Source: Branchiostoma lanceolatum (lineage: Eukaryota > Chordata > Leptocardii > Amphioxiformes > Branchiostomatidae). From it: 64,000 nt of DNA. The position numbers and the translations under genes are program-made. The stretch lies in NCBI RefSeq assembly GCF_035083965.1, contig NC_089738.1, forward strand, positions 592,501-656,500, given 5' to 3'. The notes under the pieces were generated by a model. That model was not told the origin of the DNA and ran no database searches. It saw only the letters and a list, made by a program, of their open reading frames with translations. This document shows, in pieces, positions 36,627-48,629 of this stretch; positions within the stretch are counted from its first letter, which is position 1; every line of letters begins with the position of its first letter.

Positions 36627-37871
36627 CCCTCATCAGACCGACGAATCTGGCCGTATTTGGTCCAAACGGACCCAACTTCGTTTTGCCCACTAAATATATT
36701 TCTGGTGGATCTTTTTGTAATCAGTATCATAATCTATGCAGAAGATGGGGATAAACCGCATTTCGCTTTTCAAATCTACAATACTCCCCTTATTTCAACA
36801 GTTTCAGTGCCCTATCATTTCACTTAAACAGCCAAGACAGAGATGTTGAGCGAAATTATCAAGTCAAATTTTTCTTTTTCTTTAAAATCACGGATTTCAA
36901 TTGGTAAAGATGTAGAACATCTTATTAACATGCTCTTAGTCAAACACAATCGATTACAATTGGTTTGGCGAAAAAAAAAAAATCAAGAATGGATTTTAAA
37001 CTACATGTACCGTCTAACAGTCCAAATAGGCTTTTAAACAGCCAAAACATAGGTTTTGAGCAAAATTATGCAGTCAATTTTTTTCTGCAAAATTGCGGAT
37101 TTCAATTGGAAAAGATGTCAAACAACTTATTAAGCCATTCTAAGTCCTAAACAATTGATAACAATTGGTTTGGCGGAAAAAAAATCAAGAACGGATTTTA
37201 CACGGCAAGTACCGTCTAACAGTCCTAATAGACTTTTAAAGCAATATCATCGCTTCGAAAAGCATTCTGATAGCATAAGAATGTTATCGAATAAGGAAAA
37301 TTGGAATTTATGTGAAAATATGCATCATAGTCTGCCACCTAGACACACACATAATTATATCCTTGTCAATTTTCATCACAAAGATCTTTTCTGCTTGTTA
37401 TTTTTGTGATTTCTGTTGACAAATTGTTCAATTAATCTATCTGACATGCTTTAAGTGTACAGAATTAGTACTCATTTGTCTCATTATCATAATTTATGCA
37501 AAATTAGTAAAAATCACATCTTACACCGAAATTTTGCATTTATTCTGAAATAAGCCGGTATCATACTTTTCTATGCGACAATAAATTGTTGCTATAATAT
37601 CAATTATACCAATTTCTAATATTTGACAGGAATTTTTTTCATATTACGTAATAAACAATGCAAAATCATCAGGGGTCTGTTTTGACCCCAGCGGACAACA
37701 CGCAAACTTTAGAGTATAACTCCCACAAAAATCGGCCAATCCCGGTAAATATTTATCAGCAGTTGTAATATATGTACACAAACAGACTCATAGACCCGAC
37801 GACAATTGTTGATATGGCACACATTTATACACGCCTGGGATTCAAACGGACCCCATACGGTCGGATGTGGG
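36627..37871. mobile_element. 1.25-kb TTAA-flanked transposon related to 8809-10128
   Basis: It starts CCCTCATCAGACCG and ends CGGTCGGATGTGGG, between TTAA at 36623-36626 and TTAA at 37872-37875. The right part (GGGGTCTGTTTTGACCCCAG and the following ~200 bases) is recognisably homologous to 9918-10128 of the first element. The ends are more diverged than in the first copy, so this is an older member. No transposase frame. Probably piggyBac-like. Confidence 0.75.
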
Positions 37872-37980
37872 TTAAGAGTGGCGTGAAAAGGTGTATTATG
37901 TTATGGCTTCTTAACTTAATTAAAGTAGAGGTGAATTTCTGGTGTCTGATACAGCTTTAAGTACTAGCATATACATATAA

Positions 37981-38305
37981 CAGTGCTGGAAAGACGTCAG
38001 CATTGGTTTGAAGAACTTCCAGTGCTGGAAAGATGTCGGCACTCGTTGTCCAGTACTGAGAATTTTAAAGCACTGGTGTTTCAGTGCTGACTTGTCCCCG
38101 AGCACTGGCAAATCAAGTCTGGAAGGTGTGACTTTTGTAATTCAGCACTTTGATTGAGTCCACTGCTGACGACCTTTGACCTAGCCCGCCATTCTGTGCT
38201 GACAGGAGTTCGGCACTGGAACACCGGTACTGAGAGGCAGTTCAGCACTGGAAACCACGTGCAGAGACTTGAATTCCAGTGCCGTAAAAGCTTCAGCGCT
38301 AGAAA
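37981..38305. repeat. Cluster of CAGCACTG/CAGTGCTG motifs
   Basis: Over about 320 bases the octamer CAGTGCTG, its inverse and near variants (TTCAGCACTGGAA, TCCAGTGCTGGAA) occur roughly 15 times in both orientations. Such motif clusters are seen in subterminal parts of non-autonomous DNA transposons. It ends about 220 bases before the start codon of the phospholipase gene, so it may lie in that gene's promoter. Confidence 0.7.
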
Positions 38306-38527
38306 AAAAGCCGTCCAATGCATGTACAATGTATATCTACTATCACAGACTAGTCATTATTTACATACTAATGCCACAACACAGTTATGTAATTGTTGTC
38401 TTCAACACCAATTGTGGACCGACCGGTTCTACAGGGTAGACATAAGTAGGGTAGATTATTGAGAAGGGTTTCCGTCTCTGCAACATATGTTGATAAGCGT
38501 AATGATTGTAAGACGTTGCTGGTGAGA

Positions 38528-40562
38528 ATGTCATATTTTCGTGCCAGAATTCTCCTTCTGCTCGCTCCCTGGATGATTCTGCCTGTGTGCGTCGCGCTTG
38601 GTACAGGAGGTAAGGGTCACTGCCCTCATTATGTGAGCAGGTGGTGTGGAACTGTCGAGAGGTTCTGGGCGGCTGAATGCTACATGTATGAGCAATACTG
38701 ACTTTCTGAAGTGTGTCTAAACCATACCAAAAGTGCAGAATATGTTTATATTTTCCCTTCATACATATAACGTTAGATTGAATGCATGGTTAGTAAGATA
38801 TGTCAGCCTCAAAATTGAAACCTTCCCCCAGAGTGTGTTTTGATAATTCCGTACTAGTAAATGGCGAGCATATACAGCATAGGTATTGTTGTTTTGAAAA
38901 GACACTCTGCCTTCTACGTGTTATAGATTATGTCAGTATAGGTATATAGGGGATACAGGGTTCTTGTTGCGGCTGAATCGCATTTTCTGTTCACGCTGAC
39001 CAAGACAAAAGCATCCACTGTCTCAAAGTACGGCTGGGTCTTGTTTGAGTAGCAAAGTTAATTGGCCCAAATATTTTGAATTTAACGTTAGCGTAAGCAG
39101 ATAAATGATCATTGAGTATATATAATAATAGTTTATTGCAAATTCATGCCCGTAGGCTAATTGCATGTTGACAACAGTGTCGAAATACAAATGCACGGTA
39201 AAACAAAAGGTATACATGTAATACAAGATCATTCTATATTGCTATTCTATAGTAAGATTCTATATCTATGGTACTAATGCGGGGTTTGATTTCTTCTCTG
39301 AAAGCAGTGTTAAATAAAAAGTCCCACACTTTCAATGATGAGTGGGTTGAGAGATTTTAAAAGGAATATGAGTTTCTGTGTATTTCTAAATTCAGAAAAG
39401 TTTTTGGAGATTTCGGATACTTTCGTGAATAATCTGTTTCTTTCGGCTTCAAATTCGGGACATTCGCATATAAAATGTATTTCATTTTCCACTGCTTTTG
39501 TTGCACACTGTTTACATGTTCTGTCCTGGACCGGTAGCTTTTTGTATCTCCCTTTCTCTATTTCTAATGGGTGCGCGCTAATTCTTATCTTACATATTGC
39601 CGCACGTTGGTCAAAGTCATTATGATACAGATAATTTTCCATGTCGTAGATCGTTTTTACGTTTTTTCTAAAATCTTAGTTTTCCTTCATCTTTCAACAG
39701 GTTATGAAAGAATGTTTGAATATACATATCTTCTAATCGTCTTCTTAACAGTGCAAATGTCTGTCTAATGTCTATATTAGCGTTGTCGGTATACCAAATG
39801 TATGAGTAGCCACAATTGTCAAGTACTTCCTTTACATGTTGAGTCCAGTTTTTCCTACGATTATTCACAGGTATATGTTGTTGTGACAGAAGTGCGTCTA
39901 CTTGGAGAGGATGTGAGGAAATGTCTAGTTGTCTGAGTCGTAGCCAGCATTTGACTATGCGGACTGAAACATCTAGATCGACTGGAAATGAACCCAGCTC
40001 CGCTCTACATGCTACGTTACTTGAGCTTCTTTGGACACCAAGTATATTTTTACAAAATCTGTTTTGAATTATCTCGATAGGACACTTATCGTTCAGGTAA
40101 TCCTTTCCCCAAATTTCGCAACCGTACAACATGATAGACTTAATACATGCGTTGTATATCATTAACAGGGCCTTAGGAGACAATGGTGAGCGAATCAAAT
40201 GTTTGAGACTGAAAATGGCTTTACGCGCTTTTTGTGATAATTGATTTTTGGCAAGAGAAAAACTGCCCGACGACGACAACATCAAACCTAAATAGCAGTA
40301 AGAACTTGCGGTTTCAATGCTCTCTGAACCAATGAAAAAATTCACGTCCTTGAATAGGCGTCCAGTTTTGTTAAAAATCATCACTTTTGTTTTTTTCTGA
40401 TTCACTTGTAATTTCCTCGAGGTGTGGCTCCCCTCGATATATAGAACACGTGCATGTTTGTGATCTTACGTGTGTGTCTTTGGTTCATGTGTGTGTGTGT
40501 TTATGTGTATCAGTATGTGTGTGTAGGAATGTGTTTGTGTTGTATGTCCATATGTATTTGCG

Positions 40563-40657
<95 letters not shown>

Positions 40658-43600
40658 ACAATCCATTGTTACCGCCATGAAATGTGTCATGGAGGTCATG
40701 TTTTCAGCAGTGTTTGTGTGTCTGCCTGGCTGTCAGTAAACAAGATAACTCAAAAACGGCTGGATAGATTTTTGAATTTTTTTCTATGCATCAACCCCAG
40801 TCCACAGCTTATCAGCTGGGCTGTCAGTTATTACTTGACAGGACGCTGTCGTACAGCACTGAGGGGGGCGTTATTGGGTTGGCCGACCACTACCCGACGG
40901 GGCTGAATCGCAAGGGTCTGGAGGCTGCCATTTTGGCGCCAAGGTGACCTCAAAACGACAATTGCCCGAGGTGTGGCCATTGAACTGTATGGTTATGAAC
41001 CACTCACACCGGGAAGAACCCCGACTTTTCTATAAGTGTGGTGGGATCTTTAAGGTCCTCGAGGTGTGGCTCTCCTCAAACACGGGACCTCCATTTAGCG
41101 TCCTATCCGAGGGACGCCCTAACCGATGTTAGGTACTCATTTACACCTGAGTAAAGTGAGGAAAGTTGAAGTGAGCCAAGGGCACAACATCGGGGCATAT
41201 CGGTGGTCTCGAACCCGCGACCTCTCGGTTGCGGGCGAGACACCCTACCGATTGCGCCACGCGATGCCTCACATATTTGGTGTGTTGGTAGGGTTTGGCA
41301 AAAAATTGGAAATAATTAGATTTTGGACCCCCTATACTATAGCGGCTTCTCAAGATACTGCAGCGGAACTTCATGTTTTAATATCTCATGTTTTGGACAT
41401 ACTATGGTCGCGGGTCTTTGTCGGTAGATAGCTCTTGTACTCGGAGAGAAGTGGCATAAGTTTTGGCCCCCTAGCGGCTAGTTCATGAATTGCAGGGACA
41501 TTTTGTCAAAATGTTCCGAAGAGGATAACTCAATAAGGGAATGACGGATTTTCATTATTTTTGGTATGTATACATAGGTAGTTTAGACAAATACGTATGA
41601 AGTGAAATACAATTTATGCAAATTAGGAGGATGTGTATGTATAATTAATGAGAACATTCTAAAACATTCAGCTTTTTCAATGTATCTCTTGACCCGGACA
41701 TGCTGTGGTCTTGGCATTTTGATGGCAGATAGGGGTAGCATTTGACGTCAGGACAAAGTGTGGCAGGTTTGGGCCCGATAACGTTTGGTTTTGAAACTAC
41801 AAGGGCGTCATTCTAGGCATGCAGATAGCTCTAGCAGAGATGTACATAATTAGATATGTATTGCGCAGATAATGGCTTGATCTGCATGATTCTTTATGAA
41901 GTCACTTCCGAAATGTTTCTAACGTATATAGATAAGTTCACACTCGTTCAAAATTTCTTTTTTAATTATTTCAACAATTAAGAACTATTTTGACTGAAAT
42001 ATTCCTTTATGTAAACATCTGTGAAGTTATTAAAACATTATCTGAAAACCCTCTCGGTGACTTGGAATCTTATTCTTGTGGTATTCAGAAGTTATGTAAA
42101 TGTGAACATCGTTAAATATCAATTACGCTAATGAGGACCTCGTTTGCATAACTGATGATAAAATGCTACAATAACTTTCTTTGTTAAGGTGAGACTGTCA
42201 TACTTTGGACACTTTTGCTATTTGGGTGGAGAAGATAATCAACAGATATGATTTATGCAAATGATGAACTTATTTCCATAATCAATGATAACACTCATAA
42301 TTCGTCTGCCATGTGATATTAATTTCAAAGGAGTCAGTTTGCAGTCGTTGAAAATATGGAAGGGATTTATAATTGGTACAAGACTCAGTAACAGCTGTTT
42401 AATTTGTTTATACAGTCGCAGAGAGGCCACAATCTAAACGTCACGACAAAAGAAACTTTGTCCAGCTCGGGAACATGATGATGTGCGCTACCGGGCGGTT
42501 CCCGTCTGACTACCTGGACTACGGCTGTTTCTGTGGACCTGGCGGCGACATGAAACACGCGGCGATAGACGACACAGACCAGTCAGTACTTTATCAAGAC
42601 ATATTAGCTTAGGGACACCCGGCAATAAAGGATTATTTTCCCGTATGTGCCGGTTCGTGGGCGGTCGAGGGAAAACCATAACTGCTGTAGAATGATCTGA
42701 AGAATATTTTCATTATTGGGCCTTACCTGTACATGAGCACTGCCGGCGTGTTAATGTTGGGGACTTTGTAACACGATAATTCAAAATAATAAATCGAAAT
42801 GCATCCTTTTTTAGGGTTGAAAGAACCATAGACAGCGAATAAGATACTGACTTAATGCATATTATGCAAATTGGGTTAAAGATGACACTCGAAGAGATCA
42901 ATTATGCCGATAAAAGACTGCTTTGCTTTTTGGTTATCTAATCGTATAATTCGTTGATCCCATTAGATGGCCATGGTGTGATATTTTGCCTTTTGACTCA
43001 GTGTTTTTGACCTTACTAGGTGCTGCAAGGACCATGACTTCTGTTATGAATACCTGTCGCGGCGCTGCCCAAGCTATCTGTTTGGACTCGTCCCGTTCCC
43101 GTATCTGGCCATCTACAGCTACAAGTACGACTCCTGCATGTCTGTGTTCGGCACAGGTTGGGTGGAGGTATCTCCAGGCGTTTATCAGGCACCAGAGCGC
43201 ACAGCAAACGTCACTATCCAGTGTGGTAAGCTATAATTACTCAAGGATGTTCCTGGTCCTATGTAAGCATGGGCAGCAAAAAAAAAGTTGGTAATATGTC
43301 AACGGTGTAGTCCATTGTGACCCCCGTGGTCAATTGTAGTTCGGGTAGAAAGAAGTGCGTCACAGAACTTGACGAAGCCGAATGGATTCTTCAGCGTAGC
43401 GTAGACTGAGGTAAATGGTTGAGAAACATGCCAGTTTCGAGACTGTATGAGCGGGATTGCGACGTTTGTTCGGTCGGCGTTTCAGTGATCTCCCCCCCCC
43501 CCCACCTCCAGCGATCTCGCCCCGGCCCCCCTTCCCCGGGGAATTTCCTGGCGACTTTGCAATCTAGCCCCCTCCCCGCCACATCGATAATTTGACACCA

Positions 43601-44203
43601 TATGTATAGGAGAGAATATATCATATAGTTACGTCATGTTTCTTCTTTTCTTTTCATTCTTCTTCTCATCCATAAGTACAGAACCCCACGACCCAAGTGT
43701 CACACTGCTTAATTCGCCTACTTTGAATTCGCAAGGACAATTTGTGAACAGAACAACCTCTCCGCCCATGTAGACAGCCCCCCATGCCATCCCACACGTA
43801 ACCAGGACACTGCAGCTGCGCCTCCTCCGTCAGCGTGATATCCCTACCGGGAGTTTGCAGACTATGAAGTAGAACTAGAACTACAACTAGAACGGACTGT
43901 TTCGTTATTTCTTCGGACTGAATCTCCTCTGAACACGTATTATGTGTACAGATCACCATGCTGTTTTGAACGTTTATCATATTGAATAGCTGATAACTTA
44001 TTATGTATCGTAATACTAAAGCTGATATTTATTGTTGTACCTATCTAGGCACAAAGCAGTCTGGTGACAAAAGGAGTGCCAAGTGCAGAGAACTGCTGTG
44101 CAACTGTGACCGCAAATTTTCCCTCTGCTTGGGAAGAAGTAACTATGACAACAAATACTATTCAGTCAACGTGAGAGAGAAATGCGAGCCTACAGCTCCA
44201 TGA
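38528..44203 (+). CDS. Secreted phospholipase A2, 4 exons, 202 aa
   Basis: Exons 38528-38609, 42416-42581, 43020-43225 and 44049-44203 join in phases 1, 2 and 1 (609 bases including stop). Residues 1-24 or so are a signal peptide (MSYFRARILLLLAPWMILPV). A short propeptide ends in KRHDKR before NFVQLGNMM. The calcium loop is YGCFCGPGG (63-71) and the catalytic dyad is His88-Asp89 in CCKDHDFCY. The second Asp of the network is in LCNCDR (about 172). Paired cysteines fit the disulfide-rich secreted PLA2 fold. It should hydrolyse the sn-2 ester of phospholipids outside the cell with Ca2+. It is longer than the usual 120-130-residue mature form because of an insert around 99-150. Intron 1 (3.8 kb) holds a LINE, a microsatellite and a SINE. 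The upstream ATG at 38459 is ignored because it would put the hydrophobic segment inside. Confidence 0.9.
39111..40418 (-). pseudogene. 5'-truncated CR1/L2-like LINE (reverse-transcriptase C-terminal half)
   Basis: On the minus strand the frame from about 40418 reads KLQVNQKKTKVMIFNKTG, then YCYLGLMLS, SIMLYGCEIWG and further LINE ORF2 sequence to a stop at 39668. A frameshift at about 39660 then leads into the zinc-knuckle tail (RISAHPLEIEKGRYKKL, CKQCATKAVENEIHFICECP), ending at 39310. The 3' end carries CAATAAACTATTATTAT. The RT catalytic core (YxDD) is missing. It lies antisense in intron 1 of the phospholipase gene. Confidence 0.8.
40565..40654. repeat. (TG)n microsatellite
   Basis: About 45 uninterrupted TG dinucleotides in intron 1 of the phospholipase gene, next to the truncated LINE end. 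The flanks contain further TGTG-rich sequence. Confidence 0.98.
41000..41276 (-). mobile_element. tRNA-derived SINE
   Basis: On the minus strand the head reads GTGGCGCAATCGGTAGGGTG (A-box-like) and later CGGGTTCGAGACC (B-box). A body follows with GATGTTGTGCCCTTGG, GTCCCTCGGATAGGA and ACACCTCGAGGACCTTAAAG. The same layout is found at 44929-45210 and 60979-61325. It lies in intron 1 of the phospholipase gene, antisense. Confidence 0.75.
41280..41640. repeat. Dispersed repeat copy (reverse orientation)
   Basis: Phrases such as AAATTGGAAATAATTAGATTTTGG..., CAAGATACTGCAGCGG and AGGATAACTCAATAAGGGAATGACGG recur near 51240-51560 and, more weakly, near 48900-49290. They mark a family of intermediate-copy repeats. 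Confidence 0.55.
43666..43980 (-). CDS. Antisense Cys-rich open frame in intron 3 of the phospholipase gene (unconfirmed)
   Basis: A 104-codon minus-strand frame contains a hydrophobic run (KQSVLVVVLVLLHSLQTPG), then a Cys-rich stretch (QLQCPGYVWDGMGGCLHG, CSVH, KQCDTWVVGFCTYG) and a stop. The shape is that of a small secreted peptide. The hydrophobic run is not near the start codon, and it is partly encoded by a simple CTAGTT-type repeat. No family is recognised; it may be chance. Confidence 0.2.
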   Translation of the reverse strand: MINVQNSMVICTHNTCSEEIQSEEITKQSVLVVVLVLLHSLQTPGRDITLTEEAQLQCPGYVWDGMGGCLHGRRGCSVHKLSLRIQSRRIKQCDTWVVGFCTYG

Positions 44204-44928
44204 AATACCGGCCGTCGGATTGGAAAGAAGAAAACGAAATAAGACAGTAAACTTACCTCGTGCCAACTATATAGATTTGTATGTACAATCCTTGGCATCT
44301 AACACAGAGCAAATGAATTCGAGGACATTCAGTTGAATAGACCATAAAGAAAGCAATTAGTATCCACGGAAAGTGAAGCAAGTAACACAGGATACCTTCA
44401 AACTTTTAACTTAAGAGTTGCAGGGTAAACATTGATATTGCCAAAGGCATTGCGTTTTTATCATAAAGTATATGCTTTGACCCGTGATGTTTGTAAATGT
44501 ATGTCAATTCGGCTTCTCTGATTTTGAGCTATCTGTAGTTGATATGAACGGTGATGACATATTTTAGTACATCGTGCGTTTGTATTGCAGTTCTTATCGA
44601 ACTGCTTTGTTACCATTGTCAGCTTTATTCTAAATCTGTTTTTATCATGGATTTATGATTAAGAAATACGTGATATCATATTTTTCACATGAGATCTTGT
44701 AACATAAGGATCATATCTATAATTCGTGTACATTATTTCTGTTGAACATGTATCATTTTAAACTTCTCTTGATCTTAAATATTTTCAAAGTGCACCAAAT
44801 ATACGTCTGATTCCTTATTTTAATTAAGCTGCTCTCTTTTGAGGTGTGGTTTATGACCACCTTCTGAAGACAGACAGAAGAATCGAAATATAGATAAGGC
44901 AGCGGGGACAGACATAATGAATCCGAAG

Positions 44929-45210
44929 GTGTCACGGTAGCCTTGTGGTTAAAGTTGTTGACTCAGAACCCGGAGGTGCTGGGTTCGAGTCCCTGACAGG
45001 TCACGATGTTGTGCCCCTGGGAAAGACACTTAAACTACCTCCTAACTCGACTCATTAAATGAGTACCTTAGCTTTGGTTGGGGAAGTCCCTCGGATACAT
45101 GCAGGACGACCCTCGGATAGGAACCCAGTGTCTGGGGAGAGACACACCTGGAGCACGTTAAAGAACCCATCACACTTATAACAACGTGGGAGTCCATCCC
45201 AGTATATGCA
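44929..45210 (+). mobile_element. tRNA-derived SINE
   Basis: The head is GGTAGCCTTGTGGTTAAAG (A-box-like) and CTGGGTTCGAGTCCC (perfect B-box). The body is GATGTTGTGCCCCTGGG, GTCCCTCGGATAC and CACCTGGAGCACGTTAAAG, shared with the SINEs at 41000 and 60979. It lies 0.7 kb downstream of the phospholipase stop. Confidence 0.78.
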
Positions 45211-45640
45211 GCTTGTAGTTGTACCTTTCAGTACAAACCACGAGACGGTTAACGGGGCACGCAAATTCAGAAACATTTAGTAGTAGTACGTGGTCAACTT
45301 TGAGGTGGCTAGTTCATTATACAAACAGAACGATATATGCCCAGGGGAAACATGAGGTTACCAGGATCAACAAATCTGCACCTGCAATAAACGTGGAGGA
45401 TACATAGATTGTGTAAATCGGGTTCACATTATCATTGACAAAGTGGTAATGGATAGGAATGGACCCTTCCCATCAAACACCATATCGAAAATAAAGAACC
45501 CTCTGTTACATTTCAAACAGTTCCCTCAAAAATAGCACCAGGGGACAGAAATGGCCGGTGTAGAGCAGGGTACGTACGTACTTTTTGTATGTCTGCTACA
45601 AGGACAAAACGAAATAAAAAAGAAATCAGCTTGTCCACGG

Positions 45641-45656
45641 GGGGGGGGGGGGGGGA
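45641..45656. repeat. Poly-G tract
   Basis: Sixteen or so consecutive G residues. A comparable poly-C tract lies at about 43491-43503 in intron 3 of the phospholipase gene. Confidence 0.95.
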
Positions 45657-45865
45657 GCTCCATCTCCGTGTAATACTGATGACTGGTAATTTGCAAGTGA
45701 AAAGGGAACTAAATGAAGAGTATCATGCATGCAGCCAATATGGTGGGAAATCTGCCACAGATACCCTGCTTAAAATATTACACGTGCATCGGCTGTTAAA
45801 CCCATAATTTGCGATTTTTGTGGAATATGCCTGTAGGAAACCCGTTGCCATGGTAACACTTAAAA

Positions 45866-46135
45866 TCATGAACTCAAATAGATGATCTGTAAGTTCATGA
45901 TTTTTCGGTCTCGCTTTTGGAATGATGTATAAAGAATTGACCTATGTATGTGAATATAGGATTTGGGTATGACAACAGTACATAGAAAATATCGTTTTGT
46001 GTACCAGTTAAAGTGGAATTTTGTCTTAGTACTAATAGTCGCATCTCTTTCTTTACTATAAGTGGGACAAGTCATCACAAAATGAAATTCATCTTTTATA
46101 TTTTCATTACATGAGGGACACAGTCTCTGGGTGAA
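45866..46135 (-). pseudogene. LINE ORF2 C-terminal zinc-knuckle fragment
   Basis: The minus-strand frame reads QRLCPSCNENIKDEFHFVMT, then CPTYSKERD. This matches the CxxC...H...C knuckle of the LINE tails at 11021 and 39310. About 70 degenerate codons follow to a stop at 45866. It is only a 3' remnant. Confidence 0.65.
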
Positions 46136-46139
46136 CCCT

Positions 46140-47110
46140 ATCTAGACTGGTCTTTTAGGTGATTCCTGGGACGGAGGGGGAGGGTCATTCGCCCCCCCTC
46201 CATAACTTTAAAACAGTCTATTGTATGATCACCAAATTGACATTGAGTAATTGACATGTCAATAAGAATAAGTCCTGTAATTTTCGGTATGGTTATGAAA
46301 TAATATGACGTAGTTGTCACACCCTAAATGTAATTTTATTGGCTAAAACCGTCCTAAACGTAAAGCTGTTCTATATAATGCCCTCATGCTCCATGCCCGG
46401 CTTTATGGAATTCCCGTAATTATAAAATACATAAAGGTATTAAATAAAAGGTAGGAAAACAAGTGTGGTTGAGCAAGTTTTGTATCCCTAGTCACCCTCC
46501 CCCCCCGCACACACCCCTCATCCTCCGCAGTCTAGACAGGGACACTTAACGGGTGCTAATCAGTGAACCACACTTAGATGAATCCAAAACTAATCAATGT
46601 TTTTGAAATTTTGTCACAGATTAACAAAAGATACGCCTTTTAAATCCCATACCCGAGTTATTTCCTCCTCCATACAGACACATGTATGATGCTGGCAATG
46701 GTACCTAAAGTATTCGTTCCTGTTAAACATTTCTTGAAGAACCAGTTAAACTTTTTTATTCATCTATTTCATCCTGAACAGCTATGATAGTTGATTTCCA
46801 TTGGGGCCCAGTATAACATATACACAGACAATTATCACAACACGTGTTACAGTTTGGCAGTAGAACGGAAGCTGACAACATACAATGGGTACAGTAAAAT
46901 CCGGTGCGTCAAACCAAAAGTCAAAAGCCATAAATAAAATCAAATTCGTTCCAGGTCAAACACGATATAGGTCAGTGGAGGTCAGAGGTGAGATAGGTGC
47001 ATTCAGCTAATAATGTCAACATTTACTTTCCTTCCAAATGCTGCAAGACTGAAATCCCCTTCATTTACCACTGTCAAATTGTAGTATTTTGTCATCGATT
47101 ATGCAAATTA
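46140..47110. other. No recognisable feature
   Basis: Unique A+T-rich sequence without a convincing reading frame or repeat. Confidence 0.5.
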
Positions 47111-47119
47111 GGTATTCAT

Positions 47120-47700
47120 TTGAATAATTGATACCTACCGGCATTCCTCTCTTTCTCAGTTACACATGCCACGACTTAAGAGTCCTATAATTGAGTCTCA
47201 CCCTTCTCATTAAAATTTCCTTATTATTATGCAAATTAGCTACCGATTTGCGTAATAAGCATATTATTTTGTCAATCATCACTTAACCTATCTACATACC
47301 AAATATTATGACGATCCGTCAACCACTTCTTGAGTTATACTTTCTCAAAGTTGGAAACGAAATCGTCTCCTGTAGTTCCATAAAAGTCGATAGGTGGCCC
47401 AAACCTAAATGACCTGCTTTCCTTTTCAAGAGCTATTTACCACTCATGACCATTACTTGTCCAGAACACTAGATATCAGACCCGAAAGTTCCACTGCAGT
47501 ACCATAGCAAGCCGCTAGGCAGCCCAAAATCTATTCATTTCGAAGTCTTAAGAAGACCTACCCACATACCAAGTATGAAGACAATCCATCCAGGCATTCT
47601 TAAGTTGTCGTGTTGTCTGTTGACACACAAACACACATACTGACGAAAGCATAACCTTCTCGGTGAAGGTAATACGTTCCTAAGGCTGAAAGTTGCACAA
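47120..47700. repeat. Dispersed CA-containing repeat family, fuller copy
   Basis: It includes TATGAAGACAATCCATCC, AGGCATTCTTAAGTTGTCGT, a short CA-rich run and CATAACCTTCTCGGTGAAGG. This is the same order as at 63780-64000. Confidence 0.7.
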
Positions 47701-48629
47701 AAAAAACTATTCGCAATTACACAACAATTATTACTTTCTAGATTAGCCCAAGATGTCCTAACCTCATCCACTTTTTCTTAGGGCCCTGCTTTTTATTTTT
47801 AAGAATGCGTTTTAATGGGAGGGTTGCCAGAGATCAAAGCAATTTTAACATGAAGCCGAAGGCTAAAAGTCGACAAAGAAGTATCCAGAAACAAATTGCA
47901 AAAATAATTTTAAAGATCAATGCAGGGCTTCTGAAGATCACCAACTTTGAAGTTTTACCACTTGATCTTGTTTAAAGCTGACTTATTGCTAGGCTAGCTT
48001 GTGGGTTATCAGAAAATGGTTGCTTTATAATACAATTGCTGCCTTGTCCGCGATCAATGTCATTTCCAATGCAATTATTTTCTTATATTTAGGGAAACAT
48101 AACACTTCCTTCTGACGTAGAGTATTCATTTGATAACTGATACGCTGTTTTATTGTTTGTATGTAAAATGTCATATGTCGTCCTTACGCACTTCATATCA
48201 TATCAATATCTTTTTGGTATGGGGTCCAAATGATATAAATGTACATTTGCAAGAATCTATTTTTTCCAAGCGTCATCTAGCGGTTTCTAGTTAAACTGCC
48301 TTGAATCAAGGTTGATCCGGAATTTAGTTTAGACAGTATACAAAGGGCAACTCTTGTAAGAATTTGATACTTCCTACAGGATCTAGTTGGGCCTAGGCCT
48401 AGGGGCTGCTTTGACCCCAAACTTGTCAAACTACAGGGAATCACCACAGGAACAATGTCATGGTATAACAGCACAAGACAGGAAGTGATTTCCACATTAA
48501 CAGACTGTCTCGTTTTGACTCTCCTTCTACCAGATATCATTACAATTCACCCATAGCAAAAATAACCATTTTTGAATCTGAGCTTTTACAAACGTCATCT
48601 ATGAAGCCCCTGTCACACTTTTGCGTATT

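Noticed and set aside
38459..38527. Upstream in-frame ATG for the phospholipase
   Set aside because: Starting there would bury the signal peptide 24 residues inside; the ATG at 38528 gives a normal secreted precursor.
40387..40906. Cys-Val repeat frames around the TG tract
   Set aside because: Translation of a (TG)n microsatellite.
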